Origin: Lacrimispora celerecrescens
GTDB lineage: Bacteria > Bacillota > Clostridia > Lachnospirales > Lachnospiraceae
NCBI RefSeq assembly: GCF_000732605.1
Contig: NZ_JPME01000012.1
Span: 124,001-188,000 of the forward strand
Direction of reading: 5' to 3'
DNA length: 64,000 nt
A program made the position numbers and the translations under genes. Below are positions 29,031 to 37,701 of the stretch, one piece after another. How positions within the stretch are numbered: the first letter of the stretch is position 1; each line of letters begins with the position of its first letter. Under the pieces are notes generated by a model. The model saw only the letters and a program-made list of their open reading frames with translations, searched no databases and was not told the DNA's origin.

Positions 29031-30056
29031 ATGACTAGACAACATTTAAAATGGGGATTGATTATGATAGCGGCCGTCTGGGCCGCGTTAATTGGGACAA
29101 TGTTAGGATACGCATGGAATATCATGCATATGCCCAATGCTCCAAAGGTACAGATGCCTCAGCTTCAAAATACGAATATCAGCATTGAGACCCAGGAAAA
29201 GATGGAGGGCTACTGGACGGTAGCGGTGTTTGGCGTGGATTCCAGGGAGGGAACTTTGGGAAAAGGGACCAGATCGGATATGCAGATGATCCTAAATGTA
29301 GATCTTGGGACAGGAGAAATACGCATTGTATCAGTCTACCGGGACACCTATTTACGGATAGATGATAAGGAGCGTTATGATAAGATCAATGAGGCATATT
29401 TTAGAGGAGGACCGAAACAGGCCATAGAGGCTTTAAAGGATAATCTGGATTTGACCATTGACGATTACGCATCATTTAGCTGGAAGGCCGTTGCTGATGC
29501 CATTAATCTTCTGGGAGGGATTGATGTAGATATCAGCCATGAGGAATTTCGGGTGATTAACGGCTTTATTACGGAAACGGTGGAATCAACGGGTGTAGGC
29601 TCCCATCACTTAAAAAAGGAAGGACCTAATCACTTAGATGGGGTCCAGGCGGTTGCCTATGCTAGGCTGAGGAAAATGGATACGGACTTTAAGCGGACGG
29701 AGAGACAGAGAGAGGTAGTCGACTTAGCACTTAAAAAGGCAAGGGAAGCGGATGCTGCAACTTTAAGCAAGGTGGCTGCTGCTGTATTTCCCCAGATATC
29801 CACCAGTGTCGGAATGAAGGATATCCTTCCTCTCATGAAGAATATCAAAAGGTTTCACATGACTGATACGGAAGGATTTCCATCAAAGCTTAAGGATGTC
29901 ATGATCGGTAAAAGAGACTGTGTTGTCCCTGTGACCCTGGAATCTAATGTAATAAGGCTTCATCAGTTCCTCTTTGATGATGAAATTTATGAGCCTTCCG
30001 ATACGGTAAAAGAGATCAGCAGACAGATTGAGCTACGGATAAAAAATAAGAAATAA
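29031..30056 (+). CDS. LytR-CpsA-Psr (LCP) cell wall polymer ligase
   Basis: A 341-residue membrane-anchored enzyme with one N-terminal span (about residues 7-28) and an extracellular LCP domain. LCP proteins transfer teichoic acids, capsule or other glycans from lipid carriers to peptidoglycan. Visible motifs are the VFGVDSREG entry, TRSDMQMILNVD, VYRDTYLRI, and HLDGVQAVAYARLRKMD with the conserved arginine cluster KRTERQREVV. ATG 29031 is preferred over 28986 because GGGAGGA lies directly before it. A terminator follows the stop. Confidence 0.92.
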   Translation: MTRQHLKWGLIMIAAVWAALIGTMLGYAWNIMHMPNAPKVQMPQLQNTNISIETQEKMEGYWTVAVFGVDSREGTLGKGTRSDMQMILNVDLGTGEIRIVSVYRDTYLRIDDKERYDKINEAYFRGGPKQAIEALKDNLDLTIDDYASFSWKAVADAINLLGGIDVDISHEEFRVINGFITETVESTGVGSHHLKKEGPNHLDGVQAVAYARLRKMDTDFKRTERQREVVDLALKKAREADAATLSKVAAAVFPQISTSVGMKDILPLMKNIKRFHMTDTEGFPSKLKDVMIGKRDCVVPVTLESNVIRLHQFLFDDEIYEPSDTVKEISRQIELRIKNKK

Positions 30057-30065
30057 TAGGTGTTT

Positions 30066-30119
30066 GGCCTGTAGAGGCAGGAGGAAGTTTTACTTCCCAT
30101 GTCTTTTGCAGGCCTTTTC
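30066..30119 (+). terminator. Intrinsic terminator after the LCP gene
   Basis: GGCCTG (30066-30071) pairs with CAGGCC (30109-30114). An inner hairpin GGAAGT/ACTTCC lies between, and TTTTCT follows. Confidence 0.6.
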
Positions 30120-30160
30120 TAATTTAAATAAAAACTGTCCTTTTCCTTCTGAATAAAATG

Positions 30161-30169
30161 TGCTATACT
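30161..30169 (+). promoter_or_regulatory. Extended -10 promoter of the znu operon
   Basis: TGC TATACT about 30 bases before the znuA start; no good -35 hexamer. No clear Zur palindrome was found around it. Confidence 0.45.
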
Positions 30170-30199
30170 ATGCAGATGGAATCAGATAGGAGAATAAAA

Positions 30200-31184
30200 A
30201 TGAATAAAAAAAGCTTAAAAAAAACTCCTGTATCTATGCCTTGCAATTCCTCTTGCAGCCGTATCATTATGGGGCTGCAGCAGAAATAACAGGCCTTCAA
30301 ATACGGGAGAATCTAAGCTCAAGGTTGTGACGACCCTGTTTCCATATTACGATTTTACAAGACAGGTGGCCGGTGACAAAGTGGAGCTGACCATGGTGGT
30401 TCCGGCAGGAATGGACAGCCATTCCTTTGAGCCAACTCCTGCAGATGTGCAGGTCATCCGGGATGCAGACGTTTTAATATGCAACGGCGGTGCCCTGGAG
30501 CACTGGCTTTCCCAGGTCTTAAGTGCAGTTGATTCCGATTCGATGACTGTTCTCACGGGAATGGACCAGGTGAATGCGGTGCAGGAAGAGCTGGTGGAAG
30601 GAATGGAAGAAGAAAAACACCAGGAAGACGATGACGGTCATGGCGATCATATAGAATATGATGAACATATCTGGACTTCTCCTGTGAATGCCATGATTCT
30701 GGTAGAGTCGATCCGGGATACCCTTTCTGAAAAAGATCCGGAAAACCGTAGTTATTATGAGGAGAGAGCAAAGTCATACCTTGAAAAGCTTAAAAAACTT
30801 GACGATGAGTTCCGTAAGGTTGCAGAAAATAAAAAGCGGGATATGATCGTTGTAGGAGATAAATTTCCGTTCCGTTATCTTGCGGATGAATACGGTCTGT
30901 CTTACAGGGCAGCGTTTTCCGGCTGCAGCACGGATACGGAGCCCAGCGCCAGAACCATTGCATATCTCATTGATAAAATGCGTTTGGAACAGATTCCGGT
31001 GGTCTATTACTTAGAGCTTTCCAGCCACCGGGTGTCTGAGATCATTGCAGAGGAGACAGGGGCAGAACCCCTTTTGCTTCATTCATGCCACAATGTTTCA
31101 AGAAGAGAGTTTGACAGCGGTGTCACCTATCTTGACCTGATGGAGCAGAATGTGATTAATTTAAAAAGAGGATTGGATGAATGA
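30200..31184 (+). CDS. znuA: Zinc/manganese ABC transporter substrate-binding lipoprotein, frameshifted at the start
   Basis: Cluster A-I metal-binding protein that delivers Zn (or Mn) to the ZnuBC importer. The mature part has TLFPYYDFTRQVAG, the metal histidine in GMDSHSFEPTP, a flexible acidic His loop (EEEKHQEDDDGHGDH), DEHIWTSP and later FSGCSTDTEPSA. The natural start ATG 30200 follows AGGAG. It opens a signal peptide that becomes LLYLCLAIPLAAVSLWGC (lipobox Cys) only if one base is removed from the run of eight A at 30217-30224. As written, that ATG frame stops after 29 codons. Otherwise translation would need GTG 30327, which lacks the export signal. It is either a slippage site, a null allele or a sequencing error. 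Confidence 0.85.
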
Positions 31185-31885
31185 ACCCATTAATACAATG
31201 CAGTCATGTGGATTTTGGATATGAGAACCAGGATGCTGTGGTGGATGTGACTATGGACGTAAATCCAGGAGAGTATGTCTGCATCGTGGGAGAGAACGGC
31301 TCCGGTAAAAGTACTTTAATGAAGGGACTTTTAGGGCTGTTAAAGCCCACAGGCGGCGTCATATCCGTGTCCGATGAATTGAGAAGGAGCGGGATCGGCT
31401 ACCTGCCTCAGCAGACTGCAGCTCAAAAGGATTTTCCGGCAACGGTCCGTGAGGTGGTCTTATCCGGCTGTTTAAGCCGCAGAGGAAACTGGCCCTTTTA
31501 TTCTGGAAATGAAAAAAAGCTTGCAGTTAAAAATATGGAGCGGTTAGGAATTATAGGCATTGCCGGAAAATGCTACCGTGAATTATCAGGAGGCCAGCAG
31601 CAGAGAACCTTGATTGCAAGAGCTCTTTGTGCCACGGATAAGCTTCTGATAATGGATGAGCCCATTACAGGTCTGGACCCTTCAGCCATCGCGGAATTTT
31701 ATGAGATAATCCGCAAATTGAATCGTGAGGAGGGGGTTGCCATTCTAATGGTATCCCATGATGTCGCCACGGTTGTAAAAGAGGCGGATAAAATCCTTCA
31801 TTTGAAGCGGGAGGTCCTGTTCTACGGGACGACAAAAGAGTATTTAAAAAGTAATGCCGGATATATTTACACAGGAGGTGCGTAA
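31181..31885 (+). CDS. znuC: Metal ABC transporter ATP-binding protein
   Basis: A 234-residue ATPase of the Zn/Mn importer. Walker A GENGSGKST at residues 37-45, Q-loop YLPQQT, signature LSGGQQQR near 138, Walker B LLIMDEP and the switch histidine in VSHD are all intact. The ATG overlaps the znuA stop by 4 bases, so translation is coupled. It powers import by the adjacent permease. Confidence 0.94.
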   Translation: MNPLIQCSHVDFGYENQDAVVDVTMDVNPGEYVCIVGENGSGKSTLMKGLLGLLKPTGGVISVSDELRRSGIGYLPQQTAAQKDFPATVREVVLSGCLSRRGNWPFYSGNEKKLAVKNMERLGIIGIAGKCYRELSGGQQQRTLIARALCATDKLLIMDEPITGLDPSAIAEFYEIIRKLNREEGVAILMVSHDVATVVKEADKILHLKREVLFYGTTKEYLKSNAGYIYTGGA

Positions 31886-31887
31886 AG

Positions 31888-32751
31888 ATGGAACTGCTTC
31901 GTGAAATGCTGTCCTATCCGTTTTTGGTCCGGGCTTTGGCAGGAGGGATCCTGGTTTCTTTATGTGCTTCTCTTCTAGGAGTCAGCCTGGTGTTAAAACG
32001 GTATTCCATGATTGGTGACGGACTGTCTCATGTCTCCTTTGGTGCTTTGTCTTTTGCAGTGGCTTTTGGCTGGTCTCCGTTAAGGGTATCCGTACCGGTA
32101 GTGGTAGTGGCAGCATTTTTCCTTCTGCGCATCCGGTCCAACGGAAAGATGAAAAGTGATGCAGCCATTGCCATGATATCTGCCGTAGCACTGGCAGCCG
32201 GCATTATCGTTACTTCCATGACGACTGGAATGACCACAGATGTAAGCAGCTATATGTTTGGAAGCATACTGGCCATGAGTAAAGAGGATGTCCGTTTAAG
32301 CGTAATTTTGTCCGTTCTTGTGCTGGGACTGTTTTTGATTTGTTATAATAAGATTTTTGCGGTGACCTTTGACGAAAACTTTGCAAGGGCAACGGGAGTG
32401 AACGTATCCTGGTATAATGTTTTGATTGCGGTCTTGACCGCCGTAACCATAGTACTGGGTATGAGGATGATGGGAGCCATGCTGATCTCCAGTCTTATAA
32501 TTTTTCCTTCCCTTACCTCTATGCGGGTGTTTAAAAGCTTCCGGGGAGTCGTAATATCTTCCGGAATTTTATCAGTCGTGTGCTTTGTGATCGGCATGAT
32601 GGCATCGTACCGTTATTCTACCCCGGCGGGAGCCAGCGTGGTGATGGTGAATTTGGCGGCATTTCTGATTTTTTCAGCTGCAGATTATGTGGTAAGAATG
32701 AACCGGGCCGATAAAAAAGTGGGACATGGGCTCGCAGGAAAAGAGGAATGA
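31888..32751 (+). CDS. znuB: Metal ABC transporter permease
   Basis: A 287-residue ABC-3 family permease with about eight or nine hydrophobic spans. It has GDGLSHVSFGALSFA near residue 43, a hallmark of Zn/Mn permeases, and MRMMGAMLISSLIIFP near 190. It starts 2 bases after znuC. The three genes form a complete importer. The potassium transporter gene begins 8 bases later and is probably cotranscribed. Confidence 0.94.
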   Translation: MELLREMLSYPFLVRALAGGILVSLCASLLGVSLVLKRYSMIGDGLSHVSFGALSFAVAFGWSPLRVSVPVVVVAAFFLLRIRSNGKMKSDAAIAMISAVALAAGIIVTSMTTGMTTDVSSYMFGSILAMSKEDVRLSVILSVLVLGLFLICYNKIFAVTFDENFARATGVNVSWYNVLIAVLTAVTIVLGMRMMGAMLISSLIIFPSLTSMRVFKSFRGVVISSGILSVVCFVIGMMASYRYSTPAGASVVMVNLAAFLIFSAADYVVRMNRADKKVGHGLAGKEE

Positions 32752-32758
32752 CAGTGAG

Positions 32759-34120
32759 ATGAATATGGAAGAAAAAAGATTAAAGCGTGCCAGGCGGCAC
32801 GTGAGTCAGACACAGTTTATTGCTTATGGATTTTTTTGTCTGATCTTAACAGGAGCCCTGCTTTTGATGCTCCCCATATCCAGCAGGGATGGACAGTCGG
32901 AAGATTTTTTAAGCTGCCTGTTCACAGCTACCAGCGCATCCTGTGTGACGGGACTGATCGTCAGGGATACATGGACCCAGTGGTCTTTGTTTGGACAGAT
33001 GGTGATAATAACAATGATACAAATCGGAGGCCTTGGATTTGTCACCGTGGGCGTGTTTATCTCCATTGTGCTCAGGCGGAAGATCGGGTTAAAAGAGAGA
33101 GGGCTTTTGCAGGAAAGTGTAAATACATTACAGATCGGCGGAGTTGTAAGGCTGGCGAAAGGGATTATCAAAGGAACCTTTCTCATTGAAGGAACAGGAG
33201 CCATTCTTCTGGCCTTTCGTTTTATTCCTAAATACGGGTTCTGGAGAGGATCGTTTTATGGAATTTTCCACGCCATATCAGCCTTCTGCAATGCGGGATT
33301 TGACTTAATGGGAAATCAGAAGCCTTTTAATTCCTTAGTCGCTTATTACGATGACTGGTTGGTGAATCTGGTCATTATGTCTTTAATCATCGTAGGCGGC
33401 ATCGGTTTTATCGTGTGGGAAGATATCTATCGGAATAAGCTTCACTTTAAAAAATATATGCTGCATACCAAAATGGTTTTGGTGAGTACCACTGTTCTGG
33501 TATTTGGAGGAGGATTTCTTTTCTATCTGCTGGAAAGGAACAATCTTTTGGTGGGGATGAATGCAAGCGGACAGATTTTAACCTCCCTGTTCAGCTCCGT
33601 AACTGCAAGGACAGCCGGTTTTAATACCACTGATACGGCATCATTGACCGACGGGAGTAAGCTCCTTACCATAATCCTCATGTTCATCGGAGGAAGCCCC
33701 GGATCAACAGCGGGAGGAATTAAGACCACAACAATTTTTGTCCTTCTTATGTGCGTGCATTCCAATATCAAGCAGACCTACGGGGTCAATATCTTTGGAA
33801 GGCGTCTGGAAGAGGGTGTGATCAAGCGTGCAGGCGCTATTTTAACCATCAACTTGTTTTTGGCTCTTTCAGCTTCCCTGGCTATTATGGCTATTCAGCC
33901 TCTGGGATTTTCGGACATACTGTTTGAAACGGCATCAGCCATTGGAACGGTAGGTATGACCACAGGCATCACCAGGGATCTTTATTCCGTATCAAAGGTG
34001 ATCATTATTATCCTCATGTACAGCGGAAGAATCGGAAGCTTGTCCTTTGCCCTGGCATTTGCTCAGAGTCAGCGCAAAGCTCATGTGGAACAAGTAGCAG
34101 AAACCATCAATGTGGGTTAG
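32759..34120 (+). CDS. ktrB: Potassium uptake protein, TrkH/KtrB family
   Basis: A 453-residue channel-like K+ transporter subunit with four pore repeats. The filter-like segments are visible as SASCVTGLIVRDT, SAFCNAGFDLMGN, TARTAGFNTTDT and IGTVGMTTGIT, each with a glycine at the pore. GGSPGSTAGGIKTTT is the conserved loop after repeat 3. The start is placed at 32759 behind AGAGGA; a longer frame starting inside znuB is less likely. It works with the RCK subunit encoded next. The unusual feature is its place directly behind zinc-import genes. Confidence 0.92.
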   Translation: MNMEEKRLKRARRHVSQTQFIAYGFFCLILTGALLLMLPISSRDGQSEDFLSCLFTATSASCVTGLIVRDTWTQWSLFGQMVIITMIQIGGLGFVTVGVFISIVLRRKIGLKERGLLQESVNTLQIGGVVRLAKGIIKGTFLIEGTGAILLAFRFIPKYGFWRGSFYGIFHAISAFCNAGFDLMGNQKPFNSLVAYYDDWLVNLVIMSLIIVGGIGFIVWEDIYRNKLHFKKYMLHTKMVLVSTTVLVFGGGFLFYLLERNNLLVGMNASGQILTSLFSSVTARTAGFNTTDTASLTDGSKLLTIILMFIGGSPGSTAGGIKTTTIFVLLMCVHSNIKQTYGVNIFGRRLEEGVIKRAGAILTINLFLALSASLAIMAIQPLGFSDILFETASAIGTVGMTTGITRDLYSVSKVIIIILMYSGRIGSLSFALAFAQSQRKAHVEQVAETINVG

Positions 34121-34138
34121 AGAAAAAGGAGTAAAGTC

Positions 34139-34792
34139 ATGAAATCAGTATTAATTATTGGACTTGGCCGGTTTGGCCATCATCTGTGTCTTAATATGGC
34201 AAGGCTTGGAAATGATGTTATGGTTGTGGATCAAAAGGAAGAGTGCTTAGAAGACTTACTTCCTTATGTTACCAGTGCAAAGATTGGTGACTGCACCAAT
34301 GAAACAGTATTAAAAAGCTTGGGAATCGCCAATTTCGATTTGTGTTTTGTATGTATTGGAACGAATTTTCAGAGCAGCCTGGAGATCACCAGTCTGGTCA
34401 AAGAGCTGGGAGGCAGGAGAGTGATCAGCAAGGCAAACCGTGATATTCATGCCAAATTCCTGTTAAGAAACGGAGCGGATGAAGTCATTTATCCGGACCG
34501 TGACATTGCAGAAAAACTGGCTGTCCGTTACAGTACAGACCATGTGTTTGACTATATTGAACTAACTCCGGAATATTCTATTTACGAGATCCCACCTCTT
34601 CCGGAATGGGTGCATAAATCCATAAGAGAAGTTGATATCAGAAACCGTTACCATATCAGTGTCCTGGGAATCAAGCGGGAAGGCAGAGCCCAGCTCATGC
34701 CGCCTGCAGATTATGTGATCCAGCCTCAGGAACATTTGATGGTGATTGGCAAAAGAGAGCATATTGAGCATATACTAAAGGAACTAAAGTAG
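34139..34792 (+). CDS. ktrA: Potassium uptake regulatory subunit, TrkA/KtrA
   Basis: A 217-residue cytoplasmic RCK protein. The N-terminal Rossmann domain has GLGRFG at residues 7-12 for nucleotide (ATP/ADP or NAD) binding and VVDQKEE at the end of beta-2. The C-terminal RCK_C domain runs from about residue 135. It gates the KtrB pore. It begins 18 bases after ktrB behind AAAAGGAG. Confidence 0.93.
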   Translation: MKSVLIIGLGRFGHHLCLNMARLGNDVMVVDQKEECLEDLLPYVTSAKIGDCTNETVLKSLGIANFDLCFVCIGTNFQSSLEITSLVKELGGRRVISKANRDIHAKFLLRNGADEVIYPDRDIAEKLAVRYSTDHVFDYIELTPEYSIYEIPPLPEWVHKSIREVDIRNRYHISVLGIKREGRAQLMPPADYVIQPQEHLMVIGKREHIEHILKELK

Positions 34793-34813
34793 AGAAGCAA
34801 TAGGAGGTTTGTT

Positions 34814-35014
34814 ATGCCTGCATGGTTAGCTTCTAATGGTTCGACTCTTCTGGTAGCCCTTGTCCTATTGGTGCTGGTGTTTATATCAGTGAGACAATAT
34901 ATAAAAAATAAGGGAAGAGGCGGTTGCGGACATTGCAGTGGATGCTGCGGCAATTGCAGCGGAGGCTGCGGTCACTGCGCCTTTGGAAATGCAGAAGATG
35001 AAAAGAAGGAATGA
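34814..35014 (+). CDS. FeoB-associated-type Cys-rich membrane peptide
   Basis: A 66-residue protein: one membrane span (about residues 11-27), a basic stretch, then a Gly/Cys/His tail with GCGHCSGCCGNCSGGCGHC (eight cysteines in 19 residues). This matches the small 'FeoB-associated Cys-rich membrane protein' family normally encoded next to the ferrous iron transporter FeoB. No feoA/feoB gene is present, so here it is an orphan at the end of a zinc and potassium transport operon. The tail is well suited to bind zinc, iron or copper. AGGAGG lies upstream. Confidence 0.75.
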   Translation: MPAWLASNGSTLLVALVLLVLVFISVRQYIKNKGRGGCGHCSGCCGNCSGGCGHCAFGNAEDEKKE

Positions 35015-35024
35015 GTAAGAGTAT

Positions 35025-35075
35025 AAATCGAAAGGAGGATGCCCATTTGTTTTGGGGCATCCTCCCTTCGATTTT
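35025..35075. terminator. Bidirectional terminator between Cys-rich peptide and PTS-IIC-like genes
   Basis: A long stem: bases 35025-35044 pair almost perfectly with 35055-35074, with T-rich tails on both strands. The genes on either side converge on it. Confidence 0.85.
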
Positions 35076-36101
35076 TTATTTTAAATCTAATTTTAAGTCC
35101 CCGAATTTAATCCAGCCGATTTTTCTAAGTATTTCTCCAAACAAAAGAGTGAGAATGGCAGGCAGAAGAAAACAGACCATGAGGATTCCAAGCCACATAA
35201 AGGGCCCGCCTTTCATCGCCGTGTAGATGCCGATGGGGCCTACCAGCCCGCAGGTGCCCATGCCGGAGCCGGCCGGAATGTTTTTTAGTTTAAATACCAT
35301 GGTGGCTATGGGGCCGGTTATCATGGAAGTCAGGGTGGGGGCGATCCAGACCTTTGGATTTTTCACGATGTTTCCCATCTGCAGCATACTGGTGCCAAGG
35401 CCCTGGGCCATAAGACCGCCGACCCCGTTTTCCCGGAAGGAAAGGACGGCAAAGCCAATCATCTGAGCACAGCATCCGGCTGTGGCAGCTCCCCCTGCCA
35501 GGCCGTCAAGGGATAAGGCGATACAGATAGCAGCACTGCTGATGGGCAAGGTGAGGGCGATGCCGATCAGGGCGGATACCAGGATTCCCATAAACAATGG
35601 CTGCAGCTCAGTAGCTGTTTTTACAAGAACGCCAAACCAGTTCATGAAGCTTGCTACGCCTGGTCCCACGGTCTGTGCAATTAAGACTCCGGAAATGATG
35701 GTTACTCCGGGGGTGACCAGAATGTCCAGCCGTGTTTCCTTTGAAACGATCTTTCCAAGTTCCGTGGCAACCACCGTTGCAGCGAGAGCACCCACAGGAC
35801 CGCCAAGAGCGTTGCCGGCAATTCCCACGGTTGCTGCGGAAAAAAGGACCAGGGCAGGGGCGTGGAGGGCATAGGCGATGGCAACTCCCAGAGCCGCTCC
35901 AGTAGCACTTTTTGCGTATTCCGCGATCACGTTGAAAATAGTGAGATTGAATTGCTGTCCCAGAGTACCAAATATGGTTCCGATCAAAAGAGACGCAAAA
36001 AGGCCAAATGCCATAGCACCCAATGCATCAATGAGATAGGTCTGGACAGTAATTGTGACGTTTTTCCTTTTCAGGAACTCTTTTACGCCGCATTTTTCCA
36101 T
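35076..36101 (-). CDS. PTS-IIC-like integral membrane protein
   Basis: A 341-residue, very hydrophobic protein of the PTS_EIIC_2 type, with about eight to ten spans and many Gly/Ala-rich helices. Segments such as DALGAMAFGLFASLLIGTIF, NALGGPVGALAATVVATELG and ITGPIATMVFKLKNIPAGSG fit this family. No IIA or IIB domain or gene is attached, and the substrate of this family is unclear. The start is set by AAAGGAGAT on the minus strand nine bases upstream. The open frame extends to 36830 through the opposite gene, but those extra residues are an antisense shadow. Confidence 0.75.
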   Translation of the reverse strand: MEKCGVKEFLKRKNVTITVQTYLIDALGAMAFGLFASLLIGTIFGTLGQQFNLTIFNVIAEYAKSATGAALGVAIAYALHAPALVLFSAATVGIAGNALGGPVGALAATVVATELGKIVSKETRLDILVTPGVTIISGVLIAQTVGPGVASFMNWFGVLVKTATELQPLFMGILVSALIGIALTLPISSAAICIALSLDGLAGGAATAGCCAQMIGFAVLSFRENGVGGLMAQGLGTSMLQMGNIVKNPKVWIAPTLTSMITGPIATMVFKLKNIPAGSGMGTCGLVGPIGIYTAMKGGPFMWLGILMVCFLLPAILTLLFGEILRKIGWIKFGDLKLDLK

Positions 36102-36218
36102 ATTGTAAATCTCCTTTAAATAGTTTGGTGCACACATTTGACCATTGTCAAAGCAGTTGTCATGTATTCTACCATAAAATAATCGGATTTCAAGGTTTTT
36201 TGTAAAATTTCGTAAAAG

Positions 36219-36236
36219 TTGATAATTATTTAACAA
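36219..36236. promoter_or_regulatory. Candidate Fur-family (Zur/Fur/PerR) box
   Basis: TTGATAATTATTTAACAA is palindromic at 14 of 18 positions and resembles Fur-family sites. It lies about 30 bases upstream of a weak promoter (TTGACT at 36267, CACAAT at 36290) for the metal-GTPase gene. COG0523 GTPases are often Zur-controlled, so zinc control is plausible. The 36102-36348 gap holds nothing else that I recognise. Confidence 0.35.
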
Positions 36237-36348
36237 TAACTGATGGAAAAACCAATGGGCCTCTGCTTGACTTTGTTTTAAGTTTGTGACACAATAAATA
36301 AATGTAATTTCATGCAAAACCCTGAAAAGAAAAGAGGTACGTTTCGAT

Positions 36349-37632
36349 ATGACGAAAATTGACATTATTTCCGGTTTCCTTGGAGCCGGAAAAACTACTT
36401 TTATTAAGAAGCTGCTGCAGGAAGCCATCGCTGGAGAGCAGGTTGTCCTGATTGAAAATGAATTTGGTGAGATCGGTATTGACGGAGGTTTTTTAAAGGA
36501 TGCGGGTGTTGAGATCCGGGAAATGAATTCCGGCTGCATCTGCTGTTCTTTGGTAGGTGATTTCGGTAAGTCCCTTGAAGAGGTGCTGACCAAATACCAC
36601 CCGGACCGTGTGATTATTGAGCCGTCGGGCGTTGGGAAATTATCCGATGTAATGAAAGCGGTTATAGACGTTGCTTCTGAAGTGGAAGTGACCTTAAACA
36701 GCGCAGTCACCATCGTGGATGCCCAAAAATGCAGGATGTATAGAAAAAACTTTGGAGAGTTTTTCAATAACCAGATCGAAAATGCAGGAACCATCGTATT
36801 AAGCCGTACCGATATTGCTCCTGCCGACAAGGTGGATCAGGCACTCCAGATCATTCGGGAGCTAAACCCAAATGCGTCTGTAGTGACGACTCCTTGTGAT
36901 GAATTGAGCGGAAAACAGCTTCTTGAGATTATAGAAAAACCGGACACCATGGCAGAGGATTTGATGAAAGAAGTGAAAGAACACCGCCATCATCATGAAG
37001 AAGGCTGCGGCTGCGGAGGCCATCATCATGACCACGAGCACGGTGAGGAATGCGGCTGCGGAAGCCACGATCATGACCATGAGCATGGTGAGGGCTGCGG
37101 CTGCGGAGGTCATCATCATGACCATGAAGAGTCAGAATGCGGCTGCGGAGGCCATCATCATGACCACGAGCATGGTGAGGAATGCGGCTGCGGAGGCCAC
37201 CATCATGACCACGAGCACGGTGAGGAATGCGGCTGCGGAGGCCACCATCATGACCATGAGGAGTCAGAATGCGGCTGTGGCGGTCATCATCATGACCATC
37301 ACCATGATCATGGTGAGGAATGTGGCTGCGGCCACGATCATGACCATCATGCGGATGAAGTATTCAGCAGCTGGGGCTTAGAGAATGTGGCTTCTATGAG
37401 CAAAGAAGAGCTGGACAAGATCCTTGATGAACTGGCTTATGGAGATGGTTATGGAGATGTACTTCGTGCCAAGGGAATGATTCCGGGTGAGGAAAAAGGT
37501 ACATGGCTTTACTTTGATCTGGTGCCGGAGCAATACGAGATCCGGGACGGAGCGCCGGAATATACCGGTAAGGTCTGCGTGATCGGAGCGAATTTAAAGG
37601 AAGAGGAACTAAAGAAGTCCTTTGATAGATAA
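36349..37632 (+). CDS. COG0523 (CobW/G3E) GTPase with long His/Cys metal-binding insert
   Basis: A 427-residue metallochaperone-type GTPase. The G domain has a P-loop GFLGAGKTT at residues 9-17, the family metal-binding CICC at 63-66 and IIEPSGVG. A SRTD sequence stands where NKxD is usual. From about residue 212 to 340 it has roughly eight repeats alternating HHHDHE with GCGCGG or CGCGG. The C-terminal CobW_C-like domain runs to the end. The family inserts zinc or cobalt into client proteins. The repeat is far longer than the usual short His stretch and could act as a metal store. A relative is encoded next. Confidence 0.92.
   Translation: MTKIDIISGFLGAGKTTFIKKLLQEAIAGEQVVLIENEFGEIGIDGGFLKDAGVEIREMNSGCICCSLVGDFGKSLEEVLTKYHPDRVIIEPSGVGKLSDVMKAVIDVASEVEVTLNSAVTIVDAQKCRMYRKNFGEFFNNQIENAGTIVLSRTDIAPADKVDQALQIIRELNPNASVVTTPCDELSGKQLLEIIEKPDTMAEDLMKEVKEHRHHHEEGCGCGGHHHDHEHGEECGCGSHDHDHEHGEGCGCGGHHHDHEESECGCGGHHHDHEHGEECGCGGHHHDHEHGEECGCGGHHHDHEESECGCGGHHHDHHHDHGEECGCGHDHDHHADEVFSSWGLENVASMSKEELDKILDELAYGDGYGDVLRAKGMIPGEEKGTWLYFDLVPEQYEIRDGAPEYTGKVCVIGANLKEEELKKSFDR
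36982..37350 (+). repeat. Tandem coding repeat for His/Cys-rich metal-binding units
   Basis: About eight imperfect copies of 36-48 bases built from GGCTGCGGAGGCCATCATCA-like units followed by GACCAC/GAGCAC. Copies are near identical in DNA, which indicates recent expansion by recombination or slippage, and copy number is expected to vary between strains. The units encode HHHDH(E)H, G(E)E and CGCGG blocks. Confidence 0.85.
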
Positions 37633-37701
37633 AAAGAATGGTGGGAACCCCATACAGGGATACCTATATGCCCTGAAAAAGAGGGCAGGAAAGAGGGAAC
37701 C

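Noticed and set aside
36102-36830. N-terminal extension of the PTS-IIC-like protein
   Set aside because: The extra residues lie antisense to the GTPase gene and its promoter; AAAGGAGAT before 36101 marks the true start.
36982-37350. CRISPR-like repeat array
   Set aside because: The repeats are in frame inside a protein gene, have no unique spacers and encode a metal-binding sequence.
36995-37381. Second reading frame through the His/Cys repeat (Ala/Ile/Met-rich, 128 codons)
   Set aside because: A by-product of the repetitive DNA in the GTPase gene; low-complexity and without a ribosome site.
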